Below, one piece after another: positions 1-6,522 of a stretch of DNA of 13,615 nt. The stretch is from Kiritimatiellales bacterium (GTDB lineage Bacteria > Verrucomicrobiota > Kiritimatiellia > Kiritimatiellales > Pontiellaceae). Position 1 is the first letter of the stretch. Every line of letters begins with the position of its first letter. The notes under the pieces are model-generated. The model saw only the letters and a list, made by a program, of their open reading frames with translations, had not been told where the DNA came from and made no database searches. The stretch covers positions 1-13,615 of the forward strand of contig WFRA01000404.1 in the NCBI GenBank assembly GCA_015486775.1, written 5' to 3'. The position numbers and the translations under genes were made by a program.

Positions 1-607
1 CTACTTTTAGCCGACCCGCAACCAATGCGGCATCCAGTCCATTGCGTGGCGGGAGGAGGCGCAGAATCTCCATCAGGGGTTCCCGCCAGGCGGATTCATC
101 CGCAACGGAGGATTGATCCGAAAGGACAATTTTCTGGCAGCGCGAATTGATAGTGGGCAGCAGGGTCTGCGGCGAATCGGTAAGTAGCAGCAAAATACTT
201 TTTGGCGGCGGCTCCTCGAGGGTCTTGAGCAGAGCATTTTCGGAATTGGGGTTCATGCGGTCGGCGGAGATGATCACCCCCGCCTTCCAGCCGCCGTCGA
301 ACGAGGTCTGGGTCATCCGCCTGATCAGGTCGCGGATATCCTCGGTTAGGATCTGGCGTGACTTGCTCTGCGGCTCGATCCAGAGCGTATCGACCTGCTT
401 GTGCGTGTCGACCAGATGGCAGCCGTCGCAACGGTTGCACGGTTTTTCGTCGGCCTCGCAGTGGAGCAGCTTGAGGAAGGCCTCGGCAAATTCCAGCGCG
501 TTGCCGCGCGGCGCACCCACAATCACATAGGCATGGGCTAGGCGGCCATCCGCATGGCTCTTGCGGATTCCCGCCCAGACATCCGGATGGTTTTCCAGTA
601 CACTCAT
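1..607 (-). CDS. holB: DNA polymerase III subunit delta' (partial, C-terminus beyond left edge)
   Basis: The minus-strand frame opens with ATG at 607 and stays open for 202 codons to the window edge. Delta' is part of the clamp-loader complex that places the sliding clamp on DNA. Visible family features are a degenerate, non-functional P-loop (VGAPRGNAL, about residues 30-38), a zinc-knuckle set of cysteines at 50, 57, 60 and 63 (CNRCDGC), the signature NALLKTLEEPPP (about 124-135) and an INSRC motif near 153-157. The ATG overlaps the tmk stop in an ATGA arrangement, so translation is probably coupled, and tmk-holB is a common bacterial gene pair. The C-terminal collar domain is not visible. 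A dnaX-like ATPase is less likely because the P-loop lacks its lysine. Confidence 0.88.
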   Translation of the reverse strand, partial: MSVLENHPDVWAGIRKSHADGRLAHAYVIVGAPRGNALEFAEAFLKLLHCEADEKPCNRCDGCHLVDTHKQVDTLWIEPQSKSRQILTEDIRDLIRRMTQTSFDGGWKAGVIISADRMNPNSENALLKTLEEPPPKSILLLLTDSPQTLLPTINSRCQKIVLSDQSSVADESAWREPLMEILRLLPPRNGLDAALVAGRLKV

Positions 608-1251
608 TGGGACAGCAAAGCCTCCTGAACAACGTTCCAAACCTTGGAAGCCACCTCGTCGATAGCCCGATCGGAATCGATGATGCGAAAGCGGCCGGGT
701 TCGCGGGCGGCGAGCTGGTGGTAGCCCTCGCGTACGCGCTGGTGGAAATCGCGCGTTTCGCGCTCGAAGCGGTCGGCCGAACCCTGGCCATCGGAATAGC
801 GTTTTTCCAACCGTTGGAAACTGCGCTCGATTTCGAGATCGAGCAGGAGGGTTAGGTCGGGCTTGCGGCCGCCGATGGCGAAATCGTTTATGCGCCCGAG
901 CGCGGCGATGTCCATGCCACGGGCGAAGCCTTGGTAGGCCAGCGTGGAGTCGATAAAGCGGTCGCACAGCACCCACTCGCCACGTCCAAGGGCTGGAAGA
1001 ATTACTTGCTCCATGAGCTGCGCGCGGCTGGCGGCAAAGAGGAGCAGCTCGGCGCGGTCGGCGAGCGGTTCTCCGGCGGCATCGTGCTGGAGAATGTTGC
1101 GGATGGCCTCGCCGGTGGCGGTGCCGCCCGGCTCACGGGTGCAGACGACCTCGATCCCCCGCGCTGCGAGCGTTTCGGCCAGCCGTCGAATCTGCGTCGA
1201 CTTGCCGCTTCCTTCGGGACCTTCGAAGGTGATGAAGCGCCCCGGAGCCAT
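604..1251 (-). CDS. tmk: Thymidylate kinase
   Basis: This 215-aa cytoplasmic kinase phosphorylates dTMP to dTDP using ATP, an essential step in dTTP supply. The P-loop GPEGSGKST sits at residues 11-19, followed by TREPGGT (about 38-44) and the DRF motif (CDRFIDSTLAYQG), all typical of the family, as is the length. The frame is open further upstream, but the ATG at 1251 is chosen because the protein then begins MAPGRFITFEG as relatives do, and because it shares one base with the cysS stop (TGATG). Two perfect TTCCAANNNTTGGAA palindromes lie inside the gene. One encodes FQRLE and the other SKVWN near the C-terminus. ThyX, which makes the substrate dTMP, is encoded about 10 kb away. Confidence 0.95.
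   Translation of the reverse strand: MAPGRFITFEGPEGSGKSTQIRRLAETLAARGIEVVCTREPGGTATGEAIRNILQHDAAGEPLADRAELLLFAASRAQLMEQVILPALGRGEWVLCDRFIDSTLAYQGFARGMDIAALGRINDFAIGGRKPDLTLLLDLEIERSFQRLEKRYSDGQGSADRFERETRDFHQRVREGYHQLAAREPGRFRIIDSDRAIDEVASKVWNVVQEALLSQ
635..649. repeat. TTCCAANNNTTGGAA palindrome, copy 1 (centre ACC)
   Basis: Perfect copy inside the 3' end of tmk. In the coding strand the palindrome starts at the third codon position and lies within codons for ASKVWN. Confidence 0.9.
805..819. repeat. TTCCAANNNTTGGAA palindrome, copy 2 (centre CCG)
   Basis: Perfect copy inside tmk, in frame, encoding FQRLE. The flanking T and A extend the symmetry to 17 bp. Confidence 0.9.
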
Positions 1252-2651
1252 CACAGTTTCCTCAGTTTGGGGCCTTCGGGAGTATCCTTGACCGTCCAGC
1301 CGAGCTCGGCGAGGCGGTCGCGGATGCGGTCGGACTCCGCCCAGTTTTTTTCGGTGCGAGCCACGGTTCGAGCTTCGAGCAGCCCCGCCACTTCGGGATC
1401 GACCTGCCCCTCCGGCGGCATGAGGATGCCCAGGACGGCATCGAGTTCCTTCCAAAGGTTGGAAACCGCCAACGCCTCTTTTCCAGTGATTGGAGCTTCG
1501 GCCATGGCCTTATTGCCGGCGTGAACCATGTCAAAGATGGTGGCCATGGCACCGGAAATATTCAGGTCGTCGTCCATTGCTTCTGCAAAGGCGGCGCGGG
1601 TGCCCGAGGCCCAGGCGGGGAGTTTGCCCGCCTCGGTTTCGGTTCCGGCGGCCTCGACCATATTGGCATAGAATTCGTCGAGGCGCTTGAGCGCGGCGCG
1701 GTTGGCGTCGAGCGATTTGAAGGCAAAGTTGAGCGACTGGCGGTAGTGGGCGGAGAGCAGCTCGTAGCGCACCTCGCGGCCGGTGTATCCCATATCGAGG
1801 ATTTCGCGCAGGGTGTAGAAGTTGCCGAGCGACTTGCTCATCTTGCGGCCGTCGACGACGAGGTAGCCGCAGTGCATCCAATATTTGGAATAGGGCTTGC
1901 CGGTGGCGGCCTCGGACTGGGCGATTTCGTCTTCGTGGTGCGGGAAGATGTTGTCCACCCCGCCGGTGTGGAGGTCGAAGCTTTCGCCGAGCAGCTTCAT
2001 GCTCATGGCGGAACATTCGATGTGCCAGCCCGGACGTCCCCTGCCCCACGGCGAATCCCAGACCACATCGCCGTCTTCGGGTACGTAGGCTTTCCAGAGG
2101 GCGAAGTCGGCGGCGTTGTCTTTGTCGTATTCATCCTGATCGACGCGCGCGCCGGACTGCATGCCCTCGCGGTCGAGCCGGGCGAGTTTTCCATAGGTTG
2201 GAAACTTGTCGATGGAATAGTAGACGGAGCCGTCGTCGGATTGGTAGGCGTAGCCCTTCTCGAAAAGCGTTTCGATGAGGGCGATCATTTCGGGGATGTG
2301 GTCGGTGGCGGCGGGATAGTGCTCGGCCGGTTCGATGTTGAGCTTGGCGAGGTCATCGAAAAAAGCCTCGATATATTTTTTGGTGTATTTCCTGAGCGGC
2401 AAGCCCTGCTCGATGGAGGAGCGGATGGTCTTGTCGTCGACATCGGTGAGGTTCTGCACCTGGGTGACCCCGAACCCGCAGAACTTGATGTAGCGGCGGA
2501 GGAGATCCTCGAACATGTAGGCACGGAAGTTGCCGATGTGGGCATAGTTGTAGACGGTGGGGCCGCAGGTGTACATGCGCACATGCTTTCCGTCGAGCGG
2601 GACGAGCTCCTCCTTGGAGCGGGTCATGGTGTTGTATATCCTGAAGGCCAT
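1251..2651 (-). CDS. cysS: Cysteinyl-tRNA synthetase
   Basis: This 466-aa class I aminoacyl-tRNA synthetase charges tRNA-Cys. The nucleotide-binding HIGN motif is at residues 38-41 (YNYAHIGNFRAY) and KMSKS at 270-274. The zinc site that selects cysteine is represented by C29 (TCGP), C213 (HIEC) and the HHED group at 238-241. The length is normal. The start at 2651 gives the expected FRIYNTMTRSKEEL N-terminus. It lies 2 bp after the rsfS stop, with a GGAG ribosome binding site inside the end of rsfS. The stop shares a base with the tmk start. A perfect TTCCAANNNTTGGAA site sits in the 3' part (1450-1464), and single-mismatch relatives are at 1876-1890 and 2189-2203. Confidence 0.97.
   Translation of the reverse strand: MAFRIYNTMTRSKEELVPLDGKHVRMYTCGPTVYNYAHIGNFRAYMFEDLLRRYIKFCGFGVTQVQNLTDVDDKTIRSSIEQGLPLRKYTKKYIEAFFDDLAKLNIEPAEHYPAATDHIPEMIALIETLFEKGYAYQSDDGSVYYSIDKFPTYGKLARLDREGMQSGARVDQDEYDKDNAADFALWKAYVPEDGDVVWDSPWGRGRPGWHIECSAMSMKLLGESFDLHTGGVDNIFPHHEDEIAQSEAATGKPYSKYWMHCGYLVVDGRKMSKSLGNFYTLREILDMGYTGREVRYELLSAHYRQSLNFAFKSLDANRAALKRLDEFYANMVEAAGTETEAGKLPAWASGTRAAFAEAMDDDLNISGAMATIFDMVHAGNKAMAEAPITGKEALAVSNLWKELDAVLGILMPPEGQVDPEVAGLLEARTVARTEKNWAESDRIRDRLAELGWTVKDTPEGPKLRKL
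1450..1464. repeat. TTCCAANNNTTGGAA palindrome, copy 3 (centre AGG)
   Basis: Perfect copy inside the 3' part of cysS, starting at the third codon position, within codons for VSNLWK. A degenerate neighbour (TTCCAGTGATTGGAG) lies at 1481-1495. Confidence 0.9.
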
Positions 2652-2653
2652 GG

Positions 2654-3004
2654 CTATGCGTTCTCCAGTTCAACGGCGGGGGCGTCTTTCCAGAGCTGTT
2701 CGAGGTCGTAGAATTCGCGGAGCTCGCGCTCGAAGATGTGCACCATCACGCCGTGGTAGTCCATGATCATCCATCCGCTATCGGGCACGCCTGCCTTGTG
2801 GTAGCCCTTGAAGCCGGCATCCTTGTAGAGCCGCTGGAGCCCATCGTAGAGCGCCTTGAGGTGCGGCTTGTTGGCACCGGTGGCAATGATGAAGTAGTCG
2901 GCGATATTGGCGTGCCGGCGGAGATCGAGCACAACGACATCCTCCGCCTTGCGGTCGTCCAAGAACCCGACAATCTCTTTGATAATTTCTAAATCCCTGT
3001 CCAT
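2654..3004 (-). CDS. rsfS: Ribosomal silencing factor RsfS (Iojap/DUF143 family)
   Basis: This 116-aa protein belongs to the family that binds ribosomal protein L14 on the 50S subunit and blocks subunit joining when nutrients are limiting. The hallmarks are ANIADYFIIATG (about residues 32-43) and the conserved C-terminal block DSGWMIMDYHGVMVHIF (about 75-91). The length is typical. The ATG at 3004 has a close GAGG ribosome binding site about 4 nt upstream. The gene lies 10 bp after nadD and 2 bp before cysS. The nadD-rsfS order is conserved in many bacteria, which supports both assignments. Confidence 0.94.
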   Translation of the reverse strand: MDRDLEIIKEIVGFLDDRKAEDVVVLDLRRHANIADYFIIATGANKPHLKALYDGLQRLYKDAGFKGYHKAGVPDSGWMIMDYHGVMVHIFERELREFYDLEQLWKDAPAVELENA

Positions 3005-3014
3005 GCTTCCTCGC

Positions 3015-3629
3015 TTAGCCCCGGTAGAGGCAGTGTTCGACTATGTATTCCTCGACTTCGGGCGGCACCAGATAGCGGATGGAGCGCCCTTCGGCAACCC
3101 GCCGGCGAATCTCCGTCGATGATATCCCGACGAGATGCGCCGCAACGATGTTCTCCAGCAGGCGCTTCCTGTGACGCTCCGCCACCAAAACCTTTTCCGC
3201 AATTTCCCCGGGGTCGGCTTCGCCGGGGCGCAGGAAGGTGGCAACCTCGCAAAGATCGAGCAGTTCGTCAATCCTGTACCAGTTGTGGAGATCCACCAGC
3301 GTGTCGGAACCGACGACCAGCACCCAGTCAGCATCCGGACGCGCTTCCTTCAGGCTGCGGACGGTGTCCACCGTATAGGAAACCCCGCCACGCCGGAGTT
3401 CGAGGTCGGAAACGGAAAACCGGGAGTCCGCCTCCACGGCTCGCCGGGCCATTTCCAGCCGATGCCACGCATCGGCCTGCCGCAGGTGCAGCTTGTGCGG
3501 AGGATTGGCGGCAGGGACAAAAACCACTTCGGAGAGACCTAAGCATTCCATCGCATCCTGAGCAATTACCAAGTGGCCAAAATGAAGGGGATCGAAAGAT
3601 CCCCCGATCATTCCTATGCGCTCCGACAT
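3015..3629 (-). CDS. nadD: Nicotinate-nucleotide adenylyltransferase
   Basis: This 204-aa enzyme adenylates nicotinate mononucleotide to deamido-NAD in NAD biosynthesis. The nucleotidyltransferase HxGH motif appears as GGSFDPLHFGHL (H16, G18, H19). Further support comes from the substrate loop VPAANPPHK (about 38-46), VVGSDTL (105-111) and the C-terminal ISSTEIR signature (169-175). The ATG at 3629 has a GGAG ribosome binding site 9 nt upstream. The only upstream spacer is 38 bp after the stop of the OPX lipoprotein gene. I see no hairpin terminator in it, only a weak promoter-like pair (TTGATC, 16 bp, TCTAAC) overlapping that stop. The gene may therefore be partly read from the export module. 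Confidence 0.95.
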   Translation of the reverse strand: MSERIGMIGGSFDPLHFGHLVIAQDAMECLGLSEVVFVPAANPPHKLHLRQADAWHRLEMARRAVEADSRFSVSDLELRRGGVSYTVDTVRSLKEARPDADWVLVVGSDTLVDLHNWYRIDELLDLCEVATFLRPGEADPGEIAEKVLVAERHRKRLLENIVAAHLVGISSTEIRRRVAEGRSIRYLVPPEVEEYIVEHCLYRG

Positions 3630-3667
3630 GGGGCGGAACTCCAGTTAGAGATAGAGGCAAGAGGTGA

Positions 3668-4303
3668 TCAATACCACTGTTGCCAAACCTTGATCACATC
3701 GCCCGCCTTGATCTTCACATCCTTGGACGGATGCCTCTCCAACTCTTTCGTGTTGTAGGTGTAGATCTTTCCGTAGCGCGTGATGGTGACCTTTCTCTTA
3801 TTCGCAAAAGCGGTATAGCCCCGGGCACCGGCAATCGCCTGGAGCAGCGTAGTTCCGCTCATGAGCTGGAACTGGCCGGGTGCGTTGACCTCGCCCTGCA
3901 CATAGTAGACCTTCGCCGTCATGGTGACGTTGACGGACACATGCTTGTAGATGCCCCCCTCCACATACCGGCGCTCAATCTCGCTGGCAAGTTCCGAGGT
4001 GCTCAATCCTGCGGCCTTGATCGGCTCATCGAGATGTAGCAGATTGATCTCGCCGTTCGCATCCACCACCAACTCCAGTTGCTGCTGCTCCTGGATTCCG
4101 CTGAAACGGACATAGATGGGATCCAGCGGCCGGAGCTTGTAGGCGCTCACATCGACGGACGACTCCAGAGAGGGTGCCACCCCCCCCCCGGCGGAAGGGG
4201 CACCACCCATCCCCTGCTCGGGGGCATTGACGGGCTCAACCACGCAACCGCCCAGAAAAACCGCAACAACCAACATTAGACCTGAAACAAACTTTCGAAA
4301 CAT
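3668..4303 (-). CDS. Short Wza-type polysaccharide export (OPX) lipoprotein
   Basis: This 211-aa lipoprotein begins with a signal peptide ending in the lipobox LGGC (C20), followed by a Gly/Pro/Ala linker. A polysaccharide-export (Poly_export) domain spans about residues 53-130 (YKLRPLDPIYV, GEINL, ELASEIERRY). One SLBB domain follows at about 131-200 (VQGEVNAPGQF, LLQAIAGA, AGDVIKVW). E. coli Wza is about 360 aa, with further periplasmic domains and a C-terminal helix that crosses the outer membrane; both are missing here, so this protein probably needs a partner barrel. It lies 27 bp after the BY-kinase gene and has a GAGAGAGG ribosome binding site 8 nt before the ATG. The linker is encoded in part by ten consecutive G residues, a slippage-prone tract. 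The family call is firm; the exported polymer is unknown. Confidence 0.9.
   Translation of the reverse strand: MFRKFVSGLMLVVAVFLGGCVVEPVNAPEQGMGGAPSAGGGVAPSLESSVDVSAYKLRPLDPIYVRFSGIQEQQQLELVVDANGEINLLHLDEPIKAAGLSTSELASEIERRYVEGGIYKHVSVNVTMTAKVYYVQGEVNAPGQFQLMSGTTLLQAIAGARGYTAFANKRKVTITRYGKIYTYNTKELERHPSKDVKIKAGDVIKVWQQWY
4180..4189 (-). repeat. G10 homopolymer in the OPX coding strand
   Basis: The plus strand shows ten consecutive C, which is G10 in the coding strand. It encodes Gly-Gly-Gly plus the first base of a Val codon in the linker after the lipobox (residues 39-42). A gain or loss of one base would truncate the lipoprotein shortly after its signal peptide. It is the longest G/C run I see in the window. 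Confidence 0.95.
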
Positions 4304-4330
4304 ATCTTCAACCTCTCTCGGTAAAATTCC

Positions 4331-6430
4331 CTACACGCCTTCATCCGACAGCTCGTCGCTCTGGGAGCTGTGGTAGTAGTCGGAATAGTAGGAGTGATAG
4401 TAATAGTAGTAGTCGTCCCGCATGATATTGATGTTGTTCAGGACGGCACCAATCGTATTCACGCCCAGCGTCTCCATCATCTGCTTCGCCTTGACCAGCA
4501 TTTCGCGCGGATACTTGCGGTACTGAACCACGAGAATGGCACCGTCGGTCTCCTTCGCAATGATCGACGAATCGCTGATACCCACCAACGGGGGGGTGTC
4601 GATGAGCACGATATCGTATTTGCTCTTCAGGCTGGAGATCAACTCGCCGATGCGCTTAGGATCCAACACGCCAAGGGATGTCCGCGGCAGGCGGCCACTC
4701 GGCAGGAAGTGGAGATTGGGCACGCTGGTCGCCTTGATGGCCTCCTCGACCGGAACATCGCGCAAAAGCACATTGGTCAAGCCGAAGCGGTTGGAAACGC
4801 CCAAGATCGTGTGCTGAACCGGCCGTCGAAGGTCGGCGTCGACTAGGAGAACCTTCTCGCCCTGCTGCGCGCAAACATAGGCCATATTGAACACCGTGGT
4901 CGATTTACCTTCGCCGGCACCGCCGCTCAATACGCAGAACGCACCGCGGTTCGATCCGCCCTCGGTGAAGGCCAGGTTGGTTCGGAGGACGCGGTAGGCC
5001 TCGGCGTGCTCGCTATCCGGCCCTTCCTCCACCAGAGGACGAACCTTCTGGGGAATCAATCCAAGAACCGGAAGCCCCAGGATCCGCTCCACATCGTCGG
5101 CGGTCTTGATCGAGGTGTCGAGGTATTCGATGAAGTAGGCCAGCCCCACCCCGGCTCCAAGCCCCACGAAGATACTGAGCAAAACGTTCATGAAAAGGTT
5201 GGGGCTGACCGGCCGGTTGTTCGGCTCCGCCACATCGATGATCTCGACCGGGTTGCGCGGCACCTGCAACGTGATGATTTCCTGGCGGTGCTTCGCCTTG
5301 AGCTGGGTGTAGATGAACTTTTCGGATTCCAGATCCTCCTGCGCCTTGCGGAACGGCCTAAACTTGGCACCCTGCGACTCGATGCTCGTGGTGCGTGCGC
5401 CCGCTAGGATCTTGTCCAGCGTGTCGAAGTTGTTCTTGGCCATCAGGTATTCGGTATGCAAGCCGTTGCGCAATGCCTTGAGCCGCTCGCTCAGAGCTTT
5501 TTCCAGCGTCTCCTTCTGCAACCGGAAACTTTGGACCTGGGGATGGTTGGGTCCGAAGTCGGCCTGAAGCGAACTCAGCTGCACATCGATATCCTGGATC
5601 TGCTGCATGGTGTTCATCACGAACTGGTCGAAGGTGATGTAGGAGGCGCGCTCCATGAGATCCTTGTCGCTCAGCTCCTCGAGGATCTTGAGCTTGCCCT
5701 CCTTGTCGACCATCTCGGTTTGCGCGGCCAAGCGGTCGCCTTCCAGCTGCTGCAACCGGATATTGTCGATATCCACGCTACCTTCGCCGCCGACAACGGC
5801 AATGTTGTATTTCTTTCGAAGATCCTCCACCTTCTGCTCGGCCGCATCCACTCTGGCCAGCTGGGTCTTGAGCGCCTCGGCAATCTTGTCGATCGCCGCT
5901 CTGGATTCCTTCATGGCCAGGTCGAGGCGGGAATCGCGATAGACCTCGGTAATTTCGTTCGCAATCTTCGCGGCCTCGTTGGGATCGTCGCGCTTGACCG
6001 AAATCACAACAAGCGAAGTGTCACGCTGCTGGAAGACGCTGATGCTGTTCTTAAGGATTTTATAGGCCACGTTCCTTGGAAGTTTTTCCCCGCCCTTTCC
6101 CCATTCGGTCTGGAGGTTGAGCCGATTGATCACCTCGTAGAGGATCGGCTTCGACTGCACCACCTCAAATTGGGTGCGGAGGAAGTAGGGATTGTAGCTG
6201 GAATAATAGGATTCCTGGGGGGAAAACGGATTGATGGTCGGCGCATCTTCTGCAATCTTAATACGGGCGGAAGAGGCGTAGATGTTCGGCAACATCAGGG
6301 TATAGACCGTTCCTGTCAAAACCACGAGGATGGCAACAGCGAGAACAATCTCCTTCCGGGATCGGATGACCCGCCAATAATCCAGAAAATGAAGGGTTCC
6401 CGCTTGCTGCTCCGGCGACTCGTTACTCAT
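4331..6430 (-). CDS. Exopolysaccharide tyrosine autokinase, Wzz/BY-kinase fusion (Wzc-like)
   Basis: This 699-aa inner-membrane co-polymerase and bacterial tyrosine kinase controls chain length and export of a surface polysaccharide. In order it has TM1 (about residues 28-47), a periplasmic Wzz domain with long coiled coils (about 175-260 and 300-345), a proline-rich stretch with RPVSP (406-410), TM2 (411-433) and the kinase domain. The kinase has the EX2RX2R oligomerisation motif (E477, R480, R483), Walker A GGAGEGKST (503-511), Walker A' LLVDADLRRP (528-537) and Walker B IVLIDTPP (607-614). The tail carries nine tyrosines between residues 674 and 686, the usual autophosphorylation cluster in compact form. 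An AGGGAG ribosome binding site lies 8 nt before the ATG, immediately after a terminator hairpin. No separate phosphatase gene is seen nearby. Confidence 0.95.
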   Translation of the reverse strand: MSNESPEQQAGTLHFLDYWRVIRSRKEIVLAVAILVVLTGTVYTLMLPNIYASSARIKIAEDAPTINPFSPQESYYSSYNPYFLRTQFEVVQSKPILYEVINRLNLQTEWGKGGEKLPRNVAYKILKNSISVFQQRDTSLVVISVKRDDPNEAAKIANEITEVYRDSRLDLAMKESRAAIDKIAEALKTQLARVDAAEQKVEDLRKKYNIAVVGGEGSVDIDNIRLQQLEGDRLAAQTEMVDKEGKLKILEELSDKDLMERASYITFDQFVMNTMQQIQDIDVQLSSLQADFGPNHPQVQSFRLQKETLEKALSERLKALRNGLHTEYLMAKNNFDTLDKILAGARTTSIESQGAKFRPFRKAQEDLESEKFIYTQLKAKHRQEIITLQVPRNPVEIIDVAEPNNRPVSPNLFMNVLLSIFVGLGAGVGLAYFIEYLDTSIKTADDVERILGLPVLGLIPQKVRPLVEEGPDSEHAEAYRVLRTNLAFTEGGSNRGAFCVLSGGAGEGKSTTVFNMAYVCAQQGEKVLLVDADLRRPVQHTILGVSNRFGLTNVLLRDVPVEEAIKATSVPNLHFLPSGRLPRTSLGVLDPKRIGELISSLKSKYDIVLIDTPPLVGISDSSIIAKETDGAILVVQYRKYPREMLVKAKQMMETLGVNTIGAVLNNINIMRDDYYYYYHSYYSDYYHSSQSDELSDEGV

Positions 6431-6447
6431 GTCAAAAACTCCCTTTC

Positions 6448-6488
6448 AAAAAAAACCAAGACGGTGAAGGTACCCCTTCACCGTCTTG
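6448..6488 (-). terminator. Intrinsic terminator between barrel gene and BY-kinase gene
   Basis: A perfect 14-bp stem (6457-6470 with 6475-6488) closes a 4-nt loop. On the minus strand it is followed by one G and eight T. It lies 35 bp downstream of the barrel stop and ends 17 nt before the BY-kinase ATG, so readthrough or an alternative structure would be needed for co-transcription of the two downstream genes. Confidence 0.9.
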
Positions 6489-6522
6489 TCATCAAATCAA
6501 ATTTCAAACTATCCGCAACCGG

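Noticed and set aside
147..530. Plus-strand open frame of 127 codons opposite holB
   Set aside because: The minus-strand frame carries the clear delta' motifs over the same bases; the plus-strand product has no recognisable feature.
96..791. Minus-strand open frame of 231 codons spanning the tmk/holB junction
   Set aside because: It is out of frame with both tmk and holB, is rich in Arg/Pro/Cys as shifted GC-rich coding sequence tends to be, and has no motif.
1521..2711. Long plus-strand open frame of 396 codons opposite cysS
   Set aside because: It is antisense to a fully conserved cysS with intact HIGN and KMSKS motifs; long antisense frames are expected in GC-rich coding DNA.
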